Below, piece after piece: positions 8,154-17,600 of a stretch of 64,000 bases of DNA (its first letter is position 1; the number at the start of each line of letters is the position of its first letter). This stretch comes from an uncultured Thermodesulfobacterium sp. (lineage in GTDB: Bacteria > Desulfobacterota > Thermodesulfobacteria > Thermodesulfobacteriales > Thermodesulfobacteriaceae), in contig CALLJG010000014.1 in the NCBI GenBank assembly GCA_938091335.1, positions 1 through 64,000 on the forward strand, written 5' to 3'. The notes below the pieces were generated by a model that did not search any database, had not been told where the DNA came from, and saw only the letters and a program-made list of their open reading frames with translations. Made by a program: the position numbers and the translations under genes.

Positions 8154-9449
8154 ATGAGTAAAATACTTCTTGATGAGAATGAAATTCCTAGAAATTGGTT
8201 TAACATAATTCCTTATCTACCTAAACCTTTAGATCCTCCTTTAGATCCTGAAACAAAAGAACCTATAAGTATAGAAAAACTTTTAGTTATCTTTCCTGAG
8301 CCTTTAATTGAGCAAGAAATAAGTTTTAAAGAGTGGATAAAGATACCAGAAGAAGTTTTAAACATTTATACTTTGTGGAGACCAACTCCTCTTCATAGAG
8401 CCAAAAAGTTAGAAGAATATTTACAAACACCAGCAAAAATTTTCTACAAAAATGAAAGTGTGTCACCCCCTGGCAGCCATAAACCAAATACAGCAGTAGC
8501 TCAAGCTTATTATAATAAAATTTCAGGAGTAAAAAAGCTTACTACTGAAACAGGGGCAGGTCAATGGGGAAGTGCTTTAGCTTTTGCTACCCAGTTTTTT
8601 GGCCTTGAATGTGAAATTTATATGGTAAGAGCAAGTTATAACCAAAAACCTTTTAGAAAAATTATGATAGAAACTTGGGGTGGAAAGGTAATTCCTTCCC
8701 CAAGTAATTATACAAAATCAGGAAGAAAATTCTTAGAAAAAGATCCTGAACATCCAGGAAGTTTAGGTATAGCTATAAGTGAAGCTATAGAGAATGCCTT
8801 AAATTCTCCTAATGCAAAGTATTGTCTTGGAAGCGTACTAAATCATGTTCTCTTGCATCAAACCATTATTGGACTCGAAGCAAAAATTCAGATGGAAAAA
8901 ATTGGAGTGTATCCTGATTATATAGTAGGATGTGTAGGAGGAGGAAGTAATTTTGCAGGTTTGGCTTTTCCTTTTTTAAAAGATAAAATTACAGAAGAAA
9001 AACCAAACACGGAGTTTATAGCAGTAGAACCTAAAGCCTGTCCCACTCTTACTAAAGGAGAATATAAATATGATTTTGGAGATGCTGCTGGTCTTACACC
9101 TCTTATTAAAATGTATACTTTAGGACATGATTTTGTACCTTCTCCTATCCATGCAGGAGGTCTGAGATATCATGGAGATGCTCCGTTATTATGTTTACTA
9201 TATAATGAAGGCTATATTTCAGCTACAGCTTATGAACAAAATGAAGTCTTTAAAGCTTCCATCTTATTTGCAAAAACTGAAGGTATTATTCCAGCACCTG
9301 AATCTGCACATGCTATTAAAAAAGTTATAGATCTTGCTTTAGAATGTAAAGAAATGAAGGAAGAAAAAGTTATTCTTTTTAATCTTTCAGGACATGGGTA
9401 TCTTGATCTCACAGCTTATGAAGCTTATTTAAAGGGAGAAATTAAATGA
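8154..9449 (+). CDS. trpB2: TrpB2-type tryptophan synthase beta chain
   Basis: A PLP enzyme joining indole and serine to tryptophan, of the long TrpB2 class found in thermophiles and archaea (431 residues against about 395 for TrpB1). Seen: the PLP lysine in [22 protein letters not shown], the phosphate loop [12 protein letters not shown], and LSGHGYLDL near the end. No trpA or other trp genes are adjacent. Instead the stop overlaps the start of an AhbB-like gene (ATGA). TrpB2 proteins may act as stand-alone indole scavengers, so the true role could differ from tryptophan operon duty. Confidence 0.93.
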   Translation: MSKILLDENEIPRNWFNIIPYLPKPLDPPLDPETKEPISIEKLLVIFPEPLIEQEISFKEWIKIPEEVLNIYTLWRPTPLHRAKKLEEYLQTPAKIFYKNESVSPPGSHKPNTAVAQAYYNKISGVKKLTTETGAGQWGSALAFATQFFGLECEIYMVRASYNQKPFRKIMIETWGGKVIPSPSNYTKSGRKFLEKDPEHPGSLGIAISEAIENALNSPNAKYCLGSVLNHVLLHQTIIGLEAKIQMEKIGVYPDYIVGCVGGGSNFAGLAFPFLKDKITEEKPNTEFIAVEPKACPTLTKGEYKYDFGDAAGLTPLIKMYTLGHDFVPSPIHAGGLRYHGDAPLLCLLYNEGYISATAYEQNEVFKASILFAKTEGIIPAPESAHAIKKVIDLALECKEMKEEKVILFNLSGHGYLDLTAYEAYLKGEIK

Positions 9450-9919
9450 TAAATCTATCTGAAAAAGAAAAGAAAGTATTAAAAGCTCTTCTAGAAGGAC
9501 TTCCCATTTCTAAACGCCCTTTTTTAGAAATAGGAAAAAATATAGGAATTACAGAAAAAGAAGTTTTAGAAATAATCAAAAATCTCGTTGAAAAAAAAAT
9601 AATAAGAAGGTTTGGAGTTACGTTAAGACAAAATCTTGTTGGATTTAAAGGAAATGCGATGGTAGTTTGGAAAATCTCAGATGAAAAAATAGAAGAGATC
9701 GGAAATTATATCTCAAAACTTCCTTATATCTCTCATTGCTATGTAAGAAAAACTCATAAAGATTGGGATTACAATTTTTACATAATGATTCATGGAAAAA
9801 ACAAAAAAGAAATAAACAAAAAAATAAAAGAAATCTCAGAAAAATTTGGTATATCCGATTATAAAATATTATTTACTAAAAAAGAGATAGTAAGAAAACA
9901 TGCTTCCTATAATCTTTAA
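9446..9919 (+). CDS. ahbB: Siroheme decarboxylase subunit, AhbB-like (Lrp-type fold)
   Basis: The 157-residue protein has an N-terminal Lrp/AsnC-like helix-turn-helix (about residues 5-60) and an alpha/beta ligand domain. The signature [19 protein letters not shown] and the [17 protein letters not shown] segment match the AhbA/AhbB/NirDLGH family. Those enzymes remove the acetate carboxyls of siroheme on the route to haem d1 or haem b, rather than regulating transcription. Coupled to trpB2 by a 4-base overlap. A partner AhbA is not in view. The alternative is a plain Lrp-family regulator; the HCY motif makes this less likely. Confidence 0.78.
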   Translation: MINLSEKEKKVLKALLEGLPISKRPFLEIGKNIGITEKEVLEIIKNLVEKKIIRRFGVTLRQNLVGFKGNAMVVWKISDEKIEEIGNYISKLPYISHCYVRKTHKDWDYNFYIMIHGKNKKEINKKIKEISEKFGISDYKILFTKKEIVRKHASYNL

Positions 9920-11244
9920 AAATTAGACTTACAGTTTAATAAAATAAAACTTTTTTCAAATTCTTTAGCATCTATGAGTTTAGTACAATTTATAAAAAAT
10001 TTCTCATATTTTTTTTCAGTAATTACAATTCCTTGAACAAGATTTGAGGGAAAAGTTAATTTGGAAATACATCTATTAAGATAAAAAGGTATAGAGGAAA
10101 TTTCCGTTTTGTAAAAATATATTTCACCTTGGTAAAATTTTAAAAAATTTAAAGCCTGGGGTAAAAAACGTTTTTTTTCATACGAATAAATTCCTATTAT
10201 AATAATAAACAAAAAAATCCCCAAAAATACTAAAACTCTTTTTATATAAGTTTGGGAAAGAAAATTACTTAAAAGAACACTTAAAGGAGGGTAAGCAAAT
10301 AAAATATAATGATGAACTTTATTTTTTGAGATACTGTAAAAAAACAAAATAAATAAAAACCAAAAGACAAAAGGAAAAATAGGTTGATTTACTAATTTCT
10401 TAACTTTTTCTTTATTTAGAGGATAAAATGTTTTTAAATAAATTAAAATTTTATAGTAAGCAGGGATATAACAAAAAGATGTTAAAAAAATAAGTATTAA
10501 ATAAAAATAAAAAGGTTGAGGATGATATAATTTTTCTCCAGTATATCGGAAAAGGTTTTCTTTGATAAAAAATTTATAAAAATAAAGATATCCAAATTGA
10601 TAAAGCATATAGATGTACCAAGAACTTGCTATTACTAGAAAAATAAAAATTCCTAATGGATTATAAATCTTAAATTCTTTTCTTGAAATTTTAAAAAAGC
10701 ATAGCACTATAAGAGGCAAAATAAATCCTACTGGTCCTTTAGTAAGTACTGCAAAAGCTAAAAATATCCATCCCCAAACTGCCTTATTTTCTATAAAAAA
10801 ATAAATTCCTCCTATAGAAAAAAAATTTAAAAGCATTTCCGGAACAAAGGATCTTGCTTCTATCCAAAAATGTGGAAAAGACAAAAGCACTAAACTACAT
10901 TTTGAAGCAAATGAAGAATCAAAAAATTTTTTTATTATAAGATAACTAAAAAACAAAAAACCTCCGGCTGAGATTCCAGAAACTAATCTTAAAGAAAATT
11001 CGGTTAAGCCAAAAATTTGGGCATTAATAGCTCCTAACCAATAAAGCATGGGAGGTTTTTCAAAGCGAGGCTCACAATTATAATAAGGAATTAAAAAATT
11101 TTTAGTTTTAAGCATATTAAGAACTGCAAAAGCATTTTTTCCTTCATCTGGAGAGGTAAGGTTTATCATCCAATTTCCAAAAATGACAAAATAAAAATAA
11201 ATTAAAATTATTAAAAAATGTTCTCTCTTACATAACTCTTTCAT
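9916..11244 (-). CDS. GT-C family membrane glycosyltransferase (ArnT/PMT-like, GT39/GT83)
   Basis: A 442-residue polytopic membrane protein that probably transfers a sugar from a polyprenyl-phosphate donor to lipid A, protein or another lipid. The first loop after helix 1 carries the conserved acidic pair (SPDEGKNA) and the second shows EPRFEKPPMLYWLGA, both hallmarks of this family. About 10 hydrophobic segments follow, and the C-terminal soluble domain is short. It ends 4 bases inside the convergent ahbB-like gene. The acceptor cannot be told from sequence. Confidence 0.8.
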   Translation of the reverse strand: MKELCKREHFLIILIYFYFVIFGNWMINLTSPDEGKNAFAVLNMLKTKNFLIPYYNCEPRFEKPPMLYWLGAINAQIFGLTEFSLRLVSGISAGGFLFFSYLIIKKFFDSSFASKCSLVLLSFPHFWIEARSFVPEMLLNFFSIGGIYFFIENKAVWGWIFLAFAVLTKGPVGFILPLIVLCFFKISRKEFKIYNPLGIFIFLVIASSWYIYMLYQFGYLYFYKFFIKENLFRYTGEKLYHPQPFYFYLILIFLTSFCYIPAYYKILIYLKTFYPLNKEKVKKLVNQPIFPFVFWFLFILFFYSISKNKVHHYILFAYPPLSVLLSNFLSQTYIKRVLVFLGIFLFIIIIGIYSYEKKRFLPQALNFLKFYQGEIYFYKTEISSIPFYLNRCISKLTFPSNLVQGIVITEKKYEKFFINCTKLIDAKEFEKSFILLNCKSNF

Positions 11245-11294
11245 TCCTTAGAAATATTATAAAAAAGATAAAAGAAGTCAATTAAAAATTTTAG

Positions 11295-11323
11295 TTGTAT
11301 AACCTTTTAATATGTGATATTAT
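11295..11323 (+). promoter_or_regulatory. Promoter for DUF4390-ntrY
   Basis: TTGTAT (11295-11300) and TATTAT (11318-11323) spaced 17 bases. Transcription would begin near 11330, virtually at the ATG (11332), so the mRNA would be leaderless or nearly so. There is no ribosome-binding site. Confidence 0.45.
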
Positions 11324-11331
11324 TTTCAAAA

Positions 11332-11886
11332 ATGAATCACTTAAAATATTTTTGGTTTTTAATCATTGTTTTTTCTTCTTTTAATTCCTTTGCATTAGAG
11401 ATAAAAAGGGTTCAAGGTTTCTTGTATGGAGAAAATCAAGTTTTAATTAGTATTTATTTTGAAAACTTCCCCTTTCAAGAACTTGTTCTTGCTATTAAGG
11501 CCCAAAAAGATCCTATTTTAATAGAATATAATTTTGAAGTATATAAAAAACGTTTTTTATTGCCAGATATCCTTTTAACTCATGATAGATATTACCAAAA
11601 AATTTTCTATGATCCAGAAAAAAATTTATATTATTTAAAAGATAATTTTGGATTAAAATATTTTGAAAAAGCAGAGGATGCTATTCTTTCTACATTTTTT
11701 TTAGAATCTTATCCTATAAAACTTTCCAACCAGCAAGATAAAAAATCTTTAATTTTGAAATTAAAAGTATCTATAAACTATAAAACTCATCTTTCTGAAC
11801 AACTTAAATATACTAAAAAAATTCATGAGAAAAAATTAAAAGCAGATAAAAAATTTGATTTTGATGAAATTTTGGCAAAATTTTAG
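11332..11886 (+). CDS. DUF4390 exported protein
   Basis: About 184 residues with an N-terminal signal peptide (hydrophobic FWFLIIVFSSFNSFA) and a mostly beta-strand remainder. Proteins of the DUF4390 type typically lie immediately upstream of an NtrY-like sensor kinase, as here; their role is unknown, and a periplasmic accessory to the kinase is an inference. I prefer the ATG at 11332 to a GTG six codons earlier because the promoter -10 overlaps that GTG. The 3' end overlaps the next gene by 32 bases. Confidence 0.7.
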   Translation: MNHLKYFWFLIIVFSSFNSFALEIKRVQGFLYGENQVLISIYFENFPFQELVLAIKAQKDPILIEYNFEVYKKRFLLPDILLTHDRYYQKIFYDPEKNLYYLKDNFGLKYFEKAEDAILSTFFLESYPIKLSNQQDKKSLILKLKVSINYKTHLSEQLKYTKKIHEKKLKADKKFDFDEILAKF

Positions 11887-13951
11887 ACTAATAATCTTAA
11901 AATATAAAATTTTTTTATTAATTCTTTTTTATTTAGCTTTTTCTTTTTGGTTAGAATTTAGAATTTTTGATTTCTCTTTCCTTAGTATTTCTGAAAAAAA
12001 TGTTCTTCTTTTCTTTCTTTTTCATATAAATCTCATTTTTATTTTAATTCTTCTTTATTTTATTTTTAGATATTTATTGAAAATTTTTTGGGAGCTTCAA
12101 ATAAAAAAAATTTCTAAAAGCATTAAAGTAAAACTTTTTATCATTTATTTTGTCTCTATATTATTCCCTTCTTTAATTCTGGTTTTAGGAAGTTTTTTAT
12201 TTTTTAAAAAAACTCTAAATTATTGGGTAAGAGAATTTTTTGAAGAAAAAATAATTTCTCAATTCATGAAAGCACAAGATTATTATAAAGAAGTAGAAAG
12301 AGATCTCTTAGTAAAAGGACAAAAAATAATTAAAGATTATATAAGTAAAACTGAAATTATTAAAAGTAAAGTTTTAAGGGAAAAATACAGATATTTTTAT
12401 GGACTTGATTCTATTGAGGTTTTTACTTTTTCTGGAGAGTTATATAAAAAGACTTATTCTTCAGAAATCTCAAATAAATTAGGAATTCCTCCTTCTCTTT
12501 TAGAAAAAATTATCAAAGAAAATAGACCACAAACTCAAATTTCAGTAATAGATTCCAAATCATTGGTAAGGGTTTTCATACCTTGTAAGGATAAATATCA
12601 AAGAGGTTTAATTTTGTCTTTAGGGAAAATTTTAAATTTTCAAAAATTAGTTGAAGTTTCAACTTATCCAGAAAAAAAATATTTCAATCTCTTTAAAAAA
12701 TTTCTTTTAATGGCAGGAATTTCAACAGTTCTTCTTATTACTTTTGTAGGGATTTGGATAGGAAGTAAGTTAGGTAGGAATCTTACAGAACCACTCAGAA
12801 ATTTAGTTTTAGCTACACAAAAAATATCTAAAAAAGATTATGAATTAAATGATTTTCCCTTAACTTCTATTTCACAAGATGAAATAGGTACTTTAGTAAA
12901 TTCATTTAAAGAAATGGCTCAAAAACTTAAAGAATATGAAGAAGAAATGAAAAGATATAATGAATACCTTATATCTATTTTAAACCATTTACCGGTAGGG
13001 ATTTTAATTATTAACACCAAATTTCAAATAAAATATTTAAATGAAAGTTTAAAAACTTTTATAAAAATTTACCAATTCAAAGATATTGAAGAACTTTTAA
13101 ATTATTTAAATATCTCAAAATATTTACACGCTATAGAAGAGGAAGCGCCTTTTTATAAAATTTTTGAATTTAAAAAGGATGAGAAAGAAATATTTATTGG
13201 ATTAACCATCTTTCAGCTTAAGCTATTTAAAGAGGAAAATTTGATGCTTATTTTAGAAAATTTAGAAGAAAAAGAAAATCTTAAAAAATTATCAATATGG
13301 AAAGAAGTAGCCTTAAGAATAGCACATGAAATAAAAAACCCCTTAACACCTATTAAATTATCAATAGAAAGGATAAAAAAGAAAGTAGAAAATAACTTAG
13401 ATGAAGAAACTAAAAAATTATTTGTTAGAACAACAGAGATAATTGAAAAATATATAGAAGAGCTAAGAAAATTAGCAGAAGATTTTTATTATTTTTCTAA
13501 AAAATCTTCACTTAACCTAGAAAAAGGAAGTCTTCTTGAGAATCTCATAGAGGTAGTTAATCTTTATGAATTAGCTTATCCTGAAATTAAGTTTGTTATT
13601 AAAGCTGAAGATGATGGGGAATGTGTTTTTGATAAATTTCAATTTAAAAGAGTTTGGATTAATTTAATAGATAATGCTATAAAAGCTATTAAAGATAAAG
13701 GAGAAGTTAAAATTTTTTTGAGTAGAGAGGATAATTATATTTTAATAAAAATTTTTGATACAGGTAAAGGAATTCCTTCAGAAATTAAAGATAGAATAAA
13801 TCAAGGAGATTTTATAAAATTAAAAGAATTAGGAACTGGTTTACTAATGGCTTATTCTATTATTCAATCGCATAAAGGAACTCTTGAAGTTGGTGAAGCT
13901 GAACCCAAAGGAACTTGCTTTACAATTAAAATTCCCTATTTACAGATTTAA
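11855..13951 (+). CDS. ntrY: NtrY-family sensor histidine kinase
   Basis: A 698-residue membrane kinase. Order: three or four N-terminal membrane helices (to about residue 120), a periplasmic or extended sensor region, a further helix near 285-305, HAMP (GRNLTEPLRNLVLATQ), a PAS domain (about 370-460), HisKA with the phospho-histidine in RIAHEIKNPLTP, and HATPase_c (NLIDNAIKAI, DTGKGIP, GTGLLMAYSI). NtrY kinases sense nitrogen or redox state and pair with an NtrX regulator, but no ntrX is adjacent. The start could also be the ATG three codons later. Co-transcribed with DUF4390; converges with the pseudouridine synthase, overlapping 12 bases. Confidence 0.85.
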   Translation: MILMKFWQNFRLIILKYKIFLLILFYLAFSFWLEFRIFDFSFLSISEKNVLLFFLFHINLIFILILLYFIFRYLLKIFWELQIKKISKSIKVKLFIIYFVSILFPSLILVLGSFLFFKKTLNYWVREFFEEKIISQFMKAQDYYKEVERDLLVKGQKIIKDYISKTEIIKSKVLREKYRYFYGLDSIEVFTFSGELYKKTYSSEISNKLGIPPSLLEKIIKENRPQTQISVIDSKSLVRVFIPCKDKYQRGLILSLGKILNFQKLVEVSTYPEKKYFNLFKKFLLMAGISTVLLITFVGIWIGSKLGRNLTEPLRNLVLATQKISKKDYELNDFPLTSISQDEIGTLVNSFKEMAQKLKEYEEEMKRYNEYLISILNHLPVGILIINTKFQIKYLNESLKTFIKIYQFKDIEELLNYLNISKYLHAIEEEAPFYKIFEFKKDEKEIFIGLTIFQLKLFKEENLMLILENLEEKENLKKLSIWKEVALRIAHEIKNPLTPIKLSIERIKKKVENNLDEETKKLFVRTTEIIEKYIEELRKLAEDFYYFSKKSSLNLEKGSLLENLIEVVNLYELAYPEIKFVIKAEDDGECVFDKFQFKRVWINLIDNAIKAIKDKGEVKIFLSREDNYILIKIFDTGKGIPSEIKDRINQGDFIKLKELGTGLLMAYSIIQSHKGTLEVGEAEPKGTCFTIKIPYLQI

Positions 13952-14653
13952 ATATTTTCTTAAACACTCCATTTCTTTAGCAGAAAGTTTTCTTATTTCT
14001 CCAGGTGAAAGATTTTCTATACTTATAGGCCCTATACTCACTCGCTTAATGTTTAAAACTTTATAACCTAATTTTTTAAACATTCTTTTTAAAAGATGGT
14101 ATCTTCCTTCATAAACTGTTATTTTTAAAAAATCTTTTTCTTTATTTAATGGGATAATAGTACAAGGAAGAGTCCTACCTTCTTCAAGTTCTATCCCGAT
14201 TTCTAATTGGGTTTTATCTTTTTCTTTTAAAAAGGGGGTTATTTTAATCTCATAGGTTTTTGGAACTTTCCATTTTGGATGGAGAATACGATGAGCAATA
14301 AGTCCGTCACTAGTAAGAATTAAGAGTCCCTCTGCATCTTTATCAAGACGCCCTACAGGAAAAAGTTTTTTATATCCTGGAAGTGTAGGAGGAATCAATT
14401 TCATTATGGTAGAATCAAAATCTATGGTTGAAGTAACAAATCCTTTAGGTTTATAAAATTTGTAATAAAATTTTGTCTCAATTATTGAGAAAGTCCTATT
14501 TTCTAATTCTATATGATCTTTTTGAGGATCTATTTTAAAGGAAGGATCTTTAATAACTTCAGAGTTAACTTTTACTTTGCCGATTCTGATTAGATAACTC
14601 ACTTTTTTTCTGGAACCAAGACCTGCAAAACTTAAAAACTTATCTAATCGCAT
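13940..14653 (-). CDS. RsuA/RluB-family pseudouridine synthase
   Basis: Modifies uridine in ribosomal RNA (16S U516 or 23S U2605, depending on subgroup). The 237-residue protein has an N-terminal S4 domain (MRLDKFLSFAGLGSRKKVSYLI), the catalytic GRLDKDAEGLLILTSDG with the essential aspartate, and the C-terminal YEGRYHLLKRMF. Its start lies 2 bases after the polA stop, so it is in the polA transcript. RluB is slightly favoured, but the sequence alone does not decide. Confidence 0.88.
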   Translation of the reverse strand: MRLDKFLSFAGLGSRKKVSYLIRIGKVKVNSEVIKDPSFKIDPQKDHIELENRTFSIIETKFYYKFYKPKGFVTSTIDFDSTIMKLIPPTLPGYKKLFPVGRLDKDAEGLLILTSDGLIAHRILHPKWKVPKTYEIKITPFLKEKDKTQLEIGIELEEGRTLPCTIIPLNKEKDFLKITVYEGRYHLLKRMFKKLGYKVLNIKRVSIGPISIENLSPGEIRKLSAKEMECLRKYLNL

Positions 14654-14655
14654 TT

Positions 14656-17253
14656 TTACTTACATTCTGCCCAGGTTTTACCAAAAGAAAGGTTCACTTT
14701 TATAGGAACTTTAATTTGATAATCCAATTCTAAATATTTAAATGGATTTTCCATTATTATAGGAGCAATATCTTTAATAATTTCTAATTCATTTTCAGGA
14801 ACTTCTAGAATTAATTCATCATGAATTTGTAAAATTATAGAGGTTTTTAAAGCTCTTTTTTTTAGTTCTTTATATAAAGCTACCATAGCACATTTGATAA
14901 GATCTGCAGCAGAACCCTGTATTGGCGTATTTATCGCTATCCTTTCACCAAGCTCTTTTATTGCTTTGTTAGAACTAAACAATTCAGGGACATATCTTTT
15001 TCTTCCTACTAAAGTTTTCACATATCCATTTTCTTTAGCAAATTCTAATATTTTTTCAATATAGTCTTTTATTTTGGGATATCTATTAAAATATCGATTT
15101 ATAATAACTTCAGCTTCTTTAAGACCGATTTTAAGTTCTTTACTTAATCCATAAGCACTTATTCCATAAGCTATCCCAAAATTGATTATTTTACTTACTC
15201 TTCTCATTTCTGAAGTAACTTTTTCAGGGGGTATACCAAAAATCTCACAGGCTGTGAAGGTATGAATATCTTCACCTCTTTCAAAAGCTCCGATTAAATT
15301 TTCATCTTCTGAAAAATGTCCAAGAATTCTTAGTTCGATTTGAGAATAATCTAAGCTACAAAGTAAATGTCCTTCTTCAGCAATAAACGCTTTTCTAATG
15401 GAAAGACCTTCCTCTCCTTTTATTGGAATATTCTGAAGATTAGGATTTTGCGAACTCAATCTACCAGTAGCTGTACCTGTTTGATTAAATTCTGTATGAA
15501 TCCTCTTATTTTTGGTAGATACAAATTTTAGAAATGGTTCCAAATAAGTACTTTTTATTTTATAAAAAATTCTATATTGCAAAAAATACTGAATGAAAGG
15601 ATGTAATGGTGCAAGTTCTTCTAAAACTTCTGCATCAGTTGAAGGAAGAGCACTTTTAGGAGTTCTTTTGATCTGAGGCAATTTCAACTTTTTAAAAATA
15701 ATATTCCCTACTTCCTGACTTGATCTGGGATTAAACCTAAAACCGACTATTTCAAATAATTTTTCTTCTAATTCTTTTATTTTTTTTTGATATTCCTGAT
15801 TAAGTTCCTTTACATATTCTACATCAATTTTAACCCCTTTCTTTTCCATTTCATAAAGAACCTCACTTAATGGAATTTCTACTTTTTTTAGCCATAAATA
15901 AAGATCCTCTTTTTTAAGTTGCTCTTCTAAAAACTTTCCTAATATATAAAGACCACAAGCTTTAATAGCATATTCACTCTCTTTAGAAGTTTTTAGAGAA
16001 TTTAATCCTATATCCAAATGCTCTTGTAAAAGAAATTCTAAATCATAGTTTTTAAAAGATGGGTTAAGAAGATAACTTGCAAGTTTAGTATCAAAAACTT
16101 TTAAAAGATTTTTATTAAAATTTGTAAGAAAATCTTTGTAATCATGTATAATAAATTCAGTTTCTGGAAATTTGTCAAAAAGGTTCCCCAAATAGGAAAC
16201 TTCAATTTTATAGGCTTCTTTTTCCGAAAAACCAATTACTATTTCTGAAGAAAAATTAAAAAGAAATCCTTTAGATTGTATAGGTAAAATACTGAGATAA
16301 TCTGAAATAGGAGAAGGTAAAGAATCTAAATCTTTTATTTCTATTAAAATGGGATTAAAATAGGAACTAGGGTGCTGTATTTCAGGCAAAAGTTTTCTAA
16401 ATTCAAGCTCTTTAAAAATTTTCTTTAATATATTATAATTGGGCTCTTTTCTTTTATAAAAGGAAATTTCCTCTGAAGGAAGAGGTGCATCAAAATTTAG
16501 AGTAAGAACCTTAACATTATTAAATACCTGATTTTTATATTTTAACAGATTGTCTTTTAATTTAGAGGGAAGTGTATTTATTTTTTTGTAAATAATTTCT
16601 AAATTTTTGAATTTTAAAAGAAGTTCCTTAGCAGTTTTTTCCCCTATTCCTGGTATTCCAGGAATATTATCGCTTTGATCTCCAATAAGAGCTCTAAATT
16701 CTGGAAAAATTTGAGGAGGAAATTGATATTTTTCTAAAAAGCTTTTAAGATCTAGAAACTTTTCTCTAACAGGATCATAGATAACAATTTTTTCATCAAT
16801 TAATGGATATAAATCCCTATCACCTGCTACAATTATAGCACATAGATTGAGTCTTTTAATTATTTTTGTGATAAAAGAAGCAATAAGATCATCACTTTCA
16901 TACCCTGGAGATGAAAGAACAGGAATACCCAAAGTTGAAATAATTTCTTTAATGTAAGGAATTTGGATTTTTAGATCATCTGGCATTTTAGGTCTTGTGG
17001 CTTTATATTCTTTATAAATTTTGTGTCTAAAGGTAGGTTCCTTTTCATCCATAAACCATATTACATATTCTGGATTCCATTCTTTAAGAATTTTTAAAAT
17101 CATTTGAGTTACACCAAAAACTGCTTTAGTAGGAAATCCCTTTGTAGTAGCTAAATATCCTGGTATAGCAAAGTAAGCTCTATAAATAAAAGAAGACCCA
17201 TCTATAAGAACAATCCAGGTTTTGTCAATTTTGTAAGGAATTTTTTTTGACAT
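14656..17253 (-). CDS. polA: DNA polymerase I, proofreading site apparently lost
   Basis: Fills gaps during repair and Okazaki-fragment maturation. The 865-residue protein has an N-terminal 5' nuclease (about 1-295: VLIDGSSFIYRAY, VAGDRDLYPL, GDQSDNIPGIPGIGEKTA), a 3'-5' exonuclease-like middle (about 310-460), and the family A polymerase domain (DYSQIELRILGHF, RRVSKIINFGIAYG, LQIHDEL). The middle domain lacks the D-x-E motif, and the later metal-binding aspartates are replaced (HDYKDFLTNF in place of the H-N-x-K-x-D region; YAIKACGLY in place of the Y-x-x-x-D). It is probably proofreading-negative, as in Taq. Confidence 0.95.
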   Translation of the reverse strand: MSKKIPYKIDKTWIVLIDGSSFIYRAYFAIPGYLATTKGFPTKAVFGVTQMILKILKEWNPEYVIWFMDEKEPTFRHKIYKEYKATRPKMPDDLKIQIPYIKEIISTLGIPVLSSPGYESDDLIASFITKIIKRLNLCAIIVAGDRDLYPLIDEKIVIYDPVREKFLDLKSFLEKYQFPPQIFPEFRALIGDQSDNIPGIPGIGEKTAKELLLKFKNLEIIYKKINTLPSKLKDNLLKYKNQVFNNVKVLTLNFDAPLPSEEISFYKRKEPNYNILKKIFKELEFRKLLPEIQHPSSYFNPILIEIKDLDSLPSPISDYLSILPIQSKGFLFNFSSEIVIGFSEKEAYKIEVSYLGNLFDKFPETEFIIHDYKDFLTNFNKNLLKVFDTKLASYLLNPSFKNYDLEFLLQEHLDIGLNSLKTSKESEYAIKACGLYILGKFLEEQLKKEDLYLWLKKVEIPLSEVLYEMEKKGVKIDVEYVKELNQEYQKKIKELEEKLFEIVGFRFNPRSSQEVGNIIFKKLKLPQIKRTPKSALPSTDAEVLEELAPLHPFIQYFLQYRIFYKIKSTYLEPFLKFVSTKNKRIHTEFNQTGTATGRLSSQNPNLQNIPIKGEEGLSIRKAFIAEEGHLLCSLDYSQIELRILGHFSEDENLIGAFERGEDIHTFTACEIFGIPPEKVTSEMRRVSKIINFGIAYGISAYGLSKELKIGLKEAEVIINRYFNRYPKIKDYIEKILEFAKENGYVKTLVGRKRYVPELFSSNKAIKELGERIAINTPIQGSAADLIKCAMVALYKELKKRALKTSIILQIHDELILEVPENELEIIKDIAPIIMENPFKYLELDYQIKVPIKVNLSFGKTWAECK

Positions 17254-17265
17254 AAATAAATAAAA

Positions 17266-17294
17266 TATATACTATGAAATTTTTAGCTTGACAA
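17266..17294 (-). promoter_or_regulatory. Promoter for polA, sharing its -35 with a divergent tRNA promoter
   Basis: On the minus strand TTGTCA (17289-17294), 17 bases, then TATATA (17266-17271). The start site would be about 5 bases before the polA ATG, and no ribosome-binding site is present. Confidence 0.55.
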
Positions 17295-17316
17295 CATAAT
17301 TTTAAGGGTTAATTTA
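17288..17316 (+). promoter_or_regulatory. Promoter for tRNA-Pro and tRNA-Leu
   Basis: A perfect TTGACA (17288-17293) lies 38 bases before tRNA-Pro; a weak -10 (AATTTA, 17311-17316) follows at 17 bases. The -35 is the reverse face of the polA -35. Confidence 0.4.
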
Positions 17317-17330
17317 TTTTTAAAAAATTA

Positions 17331-17404
17331 CGGGGCGTAGCTCAGTTTGGTAGAGCACCGGTTTCGGGAACCGGAAGTCGCAGGTTCAAATCCTGTCGCC
17401 CCGA
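17331..17404 (+). tRNA. tRNA-Pro (anticodon CGG)
   Basis: Acceptor CGGGGCG/CGCCCCG, D-arm GCTC/GAGC, anticodon stem CCGGT/ACCGG with loop TTCGGGA, T-loop TTCAAAT. CGG reads CCG. CCA is not encoded. Confidence 0.96.
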
Positions 17405-17416
17405 TTTTTTAAAAAA

Positions 17417-17501
17417 GCCGGGGTGGCGGAAATGGTAGACGCGCTGGACTCAGGATCCAGTGGGGATTAACTCCGTGCGGGTTCAAATCCCGTCCCCGGC
17501 A
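17417..17501 (+). tRNA. tRNA-Leu (anticodon CAG)
   Basis: Class II tRNA with a long variable arm. Acceptor GCCGGGG/CCCCGGC, anticodon stem CTGGA/TCCAG with loop CTCAGGA, T-loop TTCAAAT. CAG reads CUG. It lies 12 bases after tRNA-Pro and is probably co-transcribed. Confidence 0.96.
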
Positions 17502-17600
17502 TTTATCAAGTAATGGAAAAAGATGTTGTAGCCTCGAAAATCTTTATGCTCTTTGTTGATAATTCTTATACCAAAATTGAAAATGAAGGTAAATACAAAA

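Noticed and set aside
11314-11331. GTG start for the DUF4390 gene
   Set aside because: It overlaps the predicted -10 box; the ATG at 11332 gives a normal signal peptide.
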